DNA of 64,000 bases from Paramecium sonneborni (lineage: Eukaryota; Ciliophora; Oligohymenophorea; Peniculida; Parameciidae): the NCBI GenBank assembly GCA_905182985.1, contig CAJJDN010000145.1, positions 231,394-295,393 of the forward strand. The letters are read 5' to 3'. Of the stretch, positions 60,887 to 64,000 are shown piece by piece. The position numbers were made by a program, and so were the translations under genes. How positions within the stretch are numbered: the first letter of the stretch is position 1; the number at the start of each line of letters is the position of its first letter. Under the pieces are notes generated by a model. It was not told the origin of the DNA and searched no databases. It worked only from the letters and a program-made list of their open reading frames with translations.

Positions 60887-62380
60887 TTAATTTTTATTAT
60901 CTAATATGCTAAACTTCATTGACTTTAAATTATCAAATCTAATTAATTTCTTACTTAAACTTAATAGTGCATCATTTTATTAAATATCAACCAAAATTCT
61001 CATCTACGTTAATCTTTTTTTATCAGATCATCTATTTCTCCTCTTCTCATCCAAATAATTTTTATTAATAAATTTTCAATTTTAACATAATCATAAATTG
61101 TTAACTATTAATTTGTTATTCTAAATTTATTTTATATAAATAAATATATTCTTCTAACTTGTTTCCAGATTATAATATATTTTTAATTTTTAATTTTTTA
61201 GTGGATTTGACTTTCTTCTACCTAAAATTATATTACAACCTTTTATTGACATTCTAATCATTGTTTTCTCATTTTTTATCAGATTTAAAGTAAAAAAAGT
61301 CTCATTTATTAATCAAATCATCTATAATTAATAACGTTTCTTTTTTTAATAATTTGAAATCTAGATCAATTAAAGGAATACGATATTAATATATTATACA
61401 TATTTTTACAATTTTAAATGATAATGCTCAGGTTTAAATAATATATATATTTATAAATTTAATTTCTTCTTAGGAGTCTTTAATGTAAAAATTTTTGTTT
61501 TCTATAACATTTAATTAAACTAATATCTATTATTTTATAGCTAATAAATATTTTCTAATTTATGAAAGTTTATTTTTCATCATGATATTTAAAATGTGTT
61601 AAATTTAATATAAATAACAGATAAAATTTATATAAAATTCAAAAATATTTCTTAAAATAGGTAGATCGGGCTTGTACGTTATTCAAATGAATAGTATTCT
61701 TATATTTTTATATTAGTATTTTTTTGAATTGATATTAAGCTATAATTATAATATATTATTTAAGTGAAGGAAAATTATAAATAATTATTTTTAGAAATCA
61801 AATAATAAATAGATCTTTATTTATTGATGCAGAAAATAAATTATCAATTGATCTCAATACAAATATTACTTTTTTAAATTAGTAAAATTGTATAATTTAC
61901 TTTTTTTTTATTGCTTGATCTATTAATATAATAATTTGTGTTTATTTCTAAAGGATTATTACTTTTGAATTAGATTAAATAATGTTTTAACACATTAATA
62001 CTCTTGTAAAATAATTTATTTTTAAAGTTATTTTTAATTTTGATATCCCAACATTTCGAGTCTTCATCCTTTTATTTTTAGATTTAATATAAGTGTTAAG
62101 ATTTTATTTTGAGATTGCATGTTTTAATAATAATAATTTAAAAATTAAATATTGATTAATAAGGCTTTTCTCTAAAAATAAATTACTTAATTTTATTATA
62201 ATTTTTTTAAACTCATATGTTATGAATATTATTTTATATTTATAAATCAAGACAATCAATCAACAATTTAAATTTATCAATTTCAATTGTTCTCTTGAAT
62301 TTATGATATTTAACAACACTTAAATTAAAATTCTACATAAAAATCTATGTAGTGGTTATTTGTATTATATAAATTCCGAA
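60887..62380. other. Gene-poor stretch upstream of the giant gene
   Basis: About 1.5 kb, very AT-rich, with TGA/TCA triplets in all frames and no convincing gene. It includes a poly-T/poly-A rich part near 61440-61460 and 61895-61915. It must hold the promoter of the giant gene and perhaps that of the next plus-strand gene. Confidence 0.5.
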
Positions 62381-63671
62381 ATGAATAGATTGATGTTCTT
62401 TAATTATAAATTTTGTAACTAATAAAGAGAGTATATTGGTAAAAGAAGATTAATTTAGGAAACTCTTAAATTTCTGAATGAAAAAAAGAAAGAGTTTATA
62501 TTGTTTAAAATATTAGTAAATGAATATTATAACAATTAAATTAAAATTGTGTCGAGATTTATATCTTATATAAAATATGGATTGATTTAATATAATAATT
62601 TTACATTTGTAATGAGTTTAATAATCAAATTAAGGAAGAATATAAATAAGGAGGAACAAAAATAGATAGGAGTATAAAAAACAATCTGCAAACTTAGTAA
62701 TACATATATAGATATATTAAACAGAATAGAGAGATAATTAATATAAAATTTCGAATAAAGTTGTCTTTCCTATTTTATAGGTTCCAAGACCACTTTCTAC
62801 ATTTATAAAATCAGCAGTAGAATTAAAATTAGCATTATCATGCCCTTAAGATAGATGTTTGGGTGGTTTACGTGAAAATCCATGTACATACAATTATAAA
62901 GTTTGCAGAGTTGACTAATATGCTGATTTGTTTTTTTTTAGTTTAGAATAATATGATAGAGATTAATTTTCAAAGTAATAGATATGTTAAATAATAAAAA
63001 ACATGAATGATTAATATAGTGAATAAGCATTAGAATGTGTAGAAAATCGATTTAAAATTCTTGACAATTTTAAAGATTAAACATTACTATCAGAAATTGA
63101 ATTGCTTGAATTAGAAAATATAGTATCTTAATTTCCATTTTAATGCACTATATAAAATGTAAATTAACATAATAGTATCCTATCACAGAGAATATTAAAT
63201 TAGAAATTTTTGGATGTTATGGGTATAACAAAAGATATGATGTTTGATCATTTAAAAGAAACTTAAGCATTACCAACAATATTTAATTTAGATGGAACTT
63301 TAAAAAATTGGTGTGAATTAGCTAAATATTCAGTTGAAGGAAGAGAATAATTTAATTTTTATTTAAATACATATGAAGGAACACAATATAAATGTAAAGT
63401 AGAATAGAAATAGATCTTTAAATAATCATCTTTAGATCCTAATTAAATAATATTTATAGAATTTAGAATAATACATATGGATCCATTTTTAATAAAAAAT
63501 TTATGTAGTTAAGATAGAATCTTAAAAAATCATATAGAATACTTTAATCTTAAGAATAGTGATTTAATATTAAATTAGTTTAAGACTTAAACTAATTATT
63601 TAGATGCTAAAGATTATAAAATAACAAAGCCTTGTGGATATAAAAAGATTGATAAAATTATTACATCTTGA
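62381..63671 (+). CDS. Hypothetical protein with a conserved-looking cysteine segment
   Basis: Predicted protein of about 420 residues that I do not recognise. The first exon (MNRLMFFNYKFCNQQREYIG, then LRKNINKEEQKQIGVQKTIC) is basic and helical. An inferred intron at 62697-62724 (28 nt, GTAATA...AAACAG) joins it to a segment that looks constrained: VPRPLSTFIKSAVELKLALS, CPQDRCLGGLRENPCTYNYK and VCRVDQYADLFFF. The rest is mixed alpha/beta (LELENIVSQFPFQCTIQN, QKFLDVMGITKDMMFDHLKE, TIFNLDGTLKNWCELAKYSV, FIEFRIIHMDPFLIKN). That last part has a PAS-like look but no signature. The stop is at 63669-63671. The order of a basic helix, a cysteine segment and a PAS-like part could fit a regulatory protein, but I give no function. 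Confidence 0.55.
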
Positions 63672-63743
63672 TTTACATTTAACTATATTATGATTTCCCT
63701 ATAACTAAAATATATGAAATAATTTTATCTATAAATTTTTATA

Positions 63744-64000
63744 ATGTAACATACTAAAAATAAAGGAAAAAAGTGTTACTCATTTTCTAAAGCAAAACGT
63801 TTTTCATAAGCAACAACAACGTATATATATTTCATTATTAGAATAGTTATTTAACAGCTAATTATAATATTAATAGAAGCTTAAATAATAGAGGTCATTC
63901 TATTGGTAAAGGTCCTCGATCAGATTTTACTAAATCCTTTAGTAATGCTCCTCCACCAACTTAATATATGAATTCAACTTTATTAAATTTATAAAAAGAA
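63744..64000 (+). CDS. Partial gene, possible PG-rich (SHIPPO-like) protein
   Basis: The 5' end of a gene that runs off the window. From ATG 63744 the frame reads MQHTKNKGKKCYSFSKAKRF. After a frame change around 63820-63845 (a GTATAT...TTATTAG segment may be an intron, but it does not restore the frame exactly) it continues NSYLTANYNINRSLNNRGHS, IGKGPRSDFTKSFSNAPPP and TQYMNSTLLNLQKE. The two similar pieces SFSKAKRF and SIGKGPRSDF, with the PPPTQY turn, recall sperm-tail PG-rich repeats of ciliary proteins. The call is weak because the exon structure is unresolved. Confidence 0.35.

Noticed and set aside
1..64000. Bacterial-style operons, ribosome binding sites, CRISPR arrays or insertion sequences
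   Set aside because: The code, introns and histone show ciliate nuclear DNA. I saw no regularly spaced repeats, terminal inverted repeats or transposase.

Overview
This is AT-rich (about three quarters A+T) nuclear DNA of a ciliate, almost certainly Paramecium. Every convincing gene reads through TAA and TAG as glutamine and ends at TGA. The genes are cut by tiny GT...AG introns of about 20-31 nt, and many neighbours are only 17-50 bp apart. The window is a draft assembly: it has two single-n joins (18467 and 41438) and one 756-n gap (45396-46151), each sitting inside a duplicated stretch. I cannot name the species. All protein calls come from reading frames and recalled family motifs, without any database search.

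Left third (1-16300): a partial coiled-coil gene; a Myb/SANT DNA-binding protein; a secreted GH31 alpha-glucosidase; a von Willebrand A protein with a Sec23/24-like zinc finger and a poly-Q tract written in TAA codons; ATG8; a long gene with an N-terminal C2-like domain and a DUF1765-like region; an 830-residue coiled-coil protein; a mitochondrial COA1/TIM21-like protein; and a small multi-pass membrane protein. Between 16258 and 18286 there is little that can be defended as a gene.

Middle (17300-35163): histone H2A, with its upstream region duplicated by what is most likely an assembly error. It is followed by a tight same-strand run: arginyltransferase ATE1, a coiled-coil/TBC Rab-GAP, and an FCP/SCP-type HAD phosphatase. 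Then come a CFAP144/FAM183-like axonemal gene (minus) and a small hypothetical gene. A DHHC palmitoyltransferase diverges from a WD40 gene with only 17 bp between the two start codons. A protein kinase, a coiled-coil protein and a RAP-domain protein complete this part.

Right half (35207-60886): one giant minus-strand gene of roughly 8,500 codons for a type I surface protein. It has a signal peptide, many furin-like cysteine-rich blocks alternating with beta-rich modules, one membrane segment and a Q/N-rich tail. It contains a tandem array whose unit is exactly 3,756 bp (1,252 codons) in the assembled copy. The assembly breaks there, so the true copy number is unknown. One repeated module resembles the beta-repeat of large bacterial adhesins. 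The last 3 kb hold a gene-poor stretch, one unrecognised gene and the start of another.

The genes are housekeeping, ciliary and membrane genes rather than one pathway. The most unusual items are the giant repeated surface protein, the many introns ending in AAG instead of TAG, and several stop-free introns whose length is a multiple of three.
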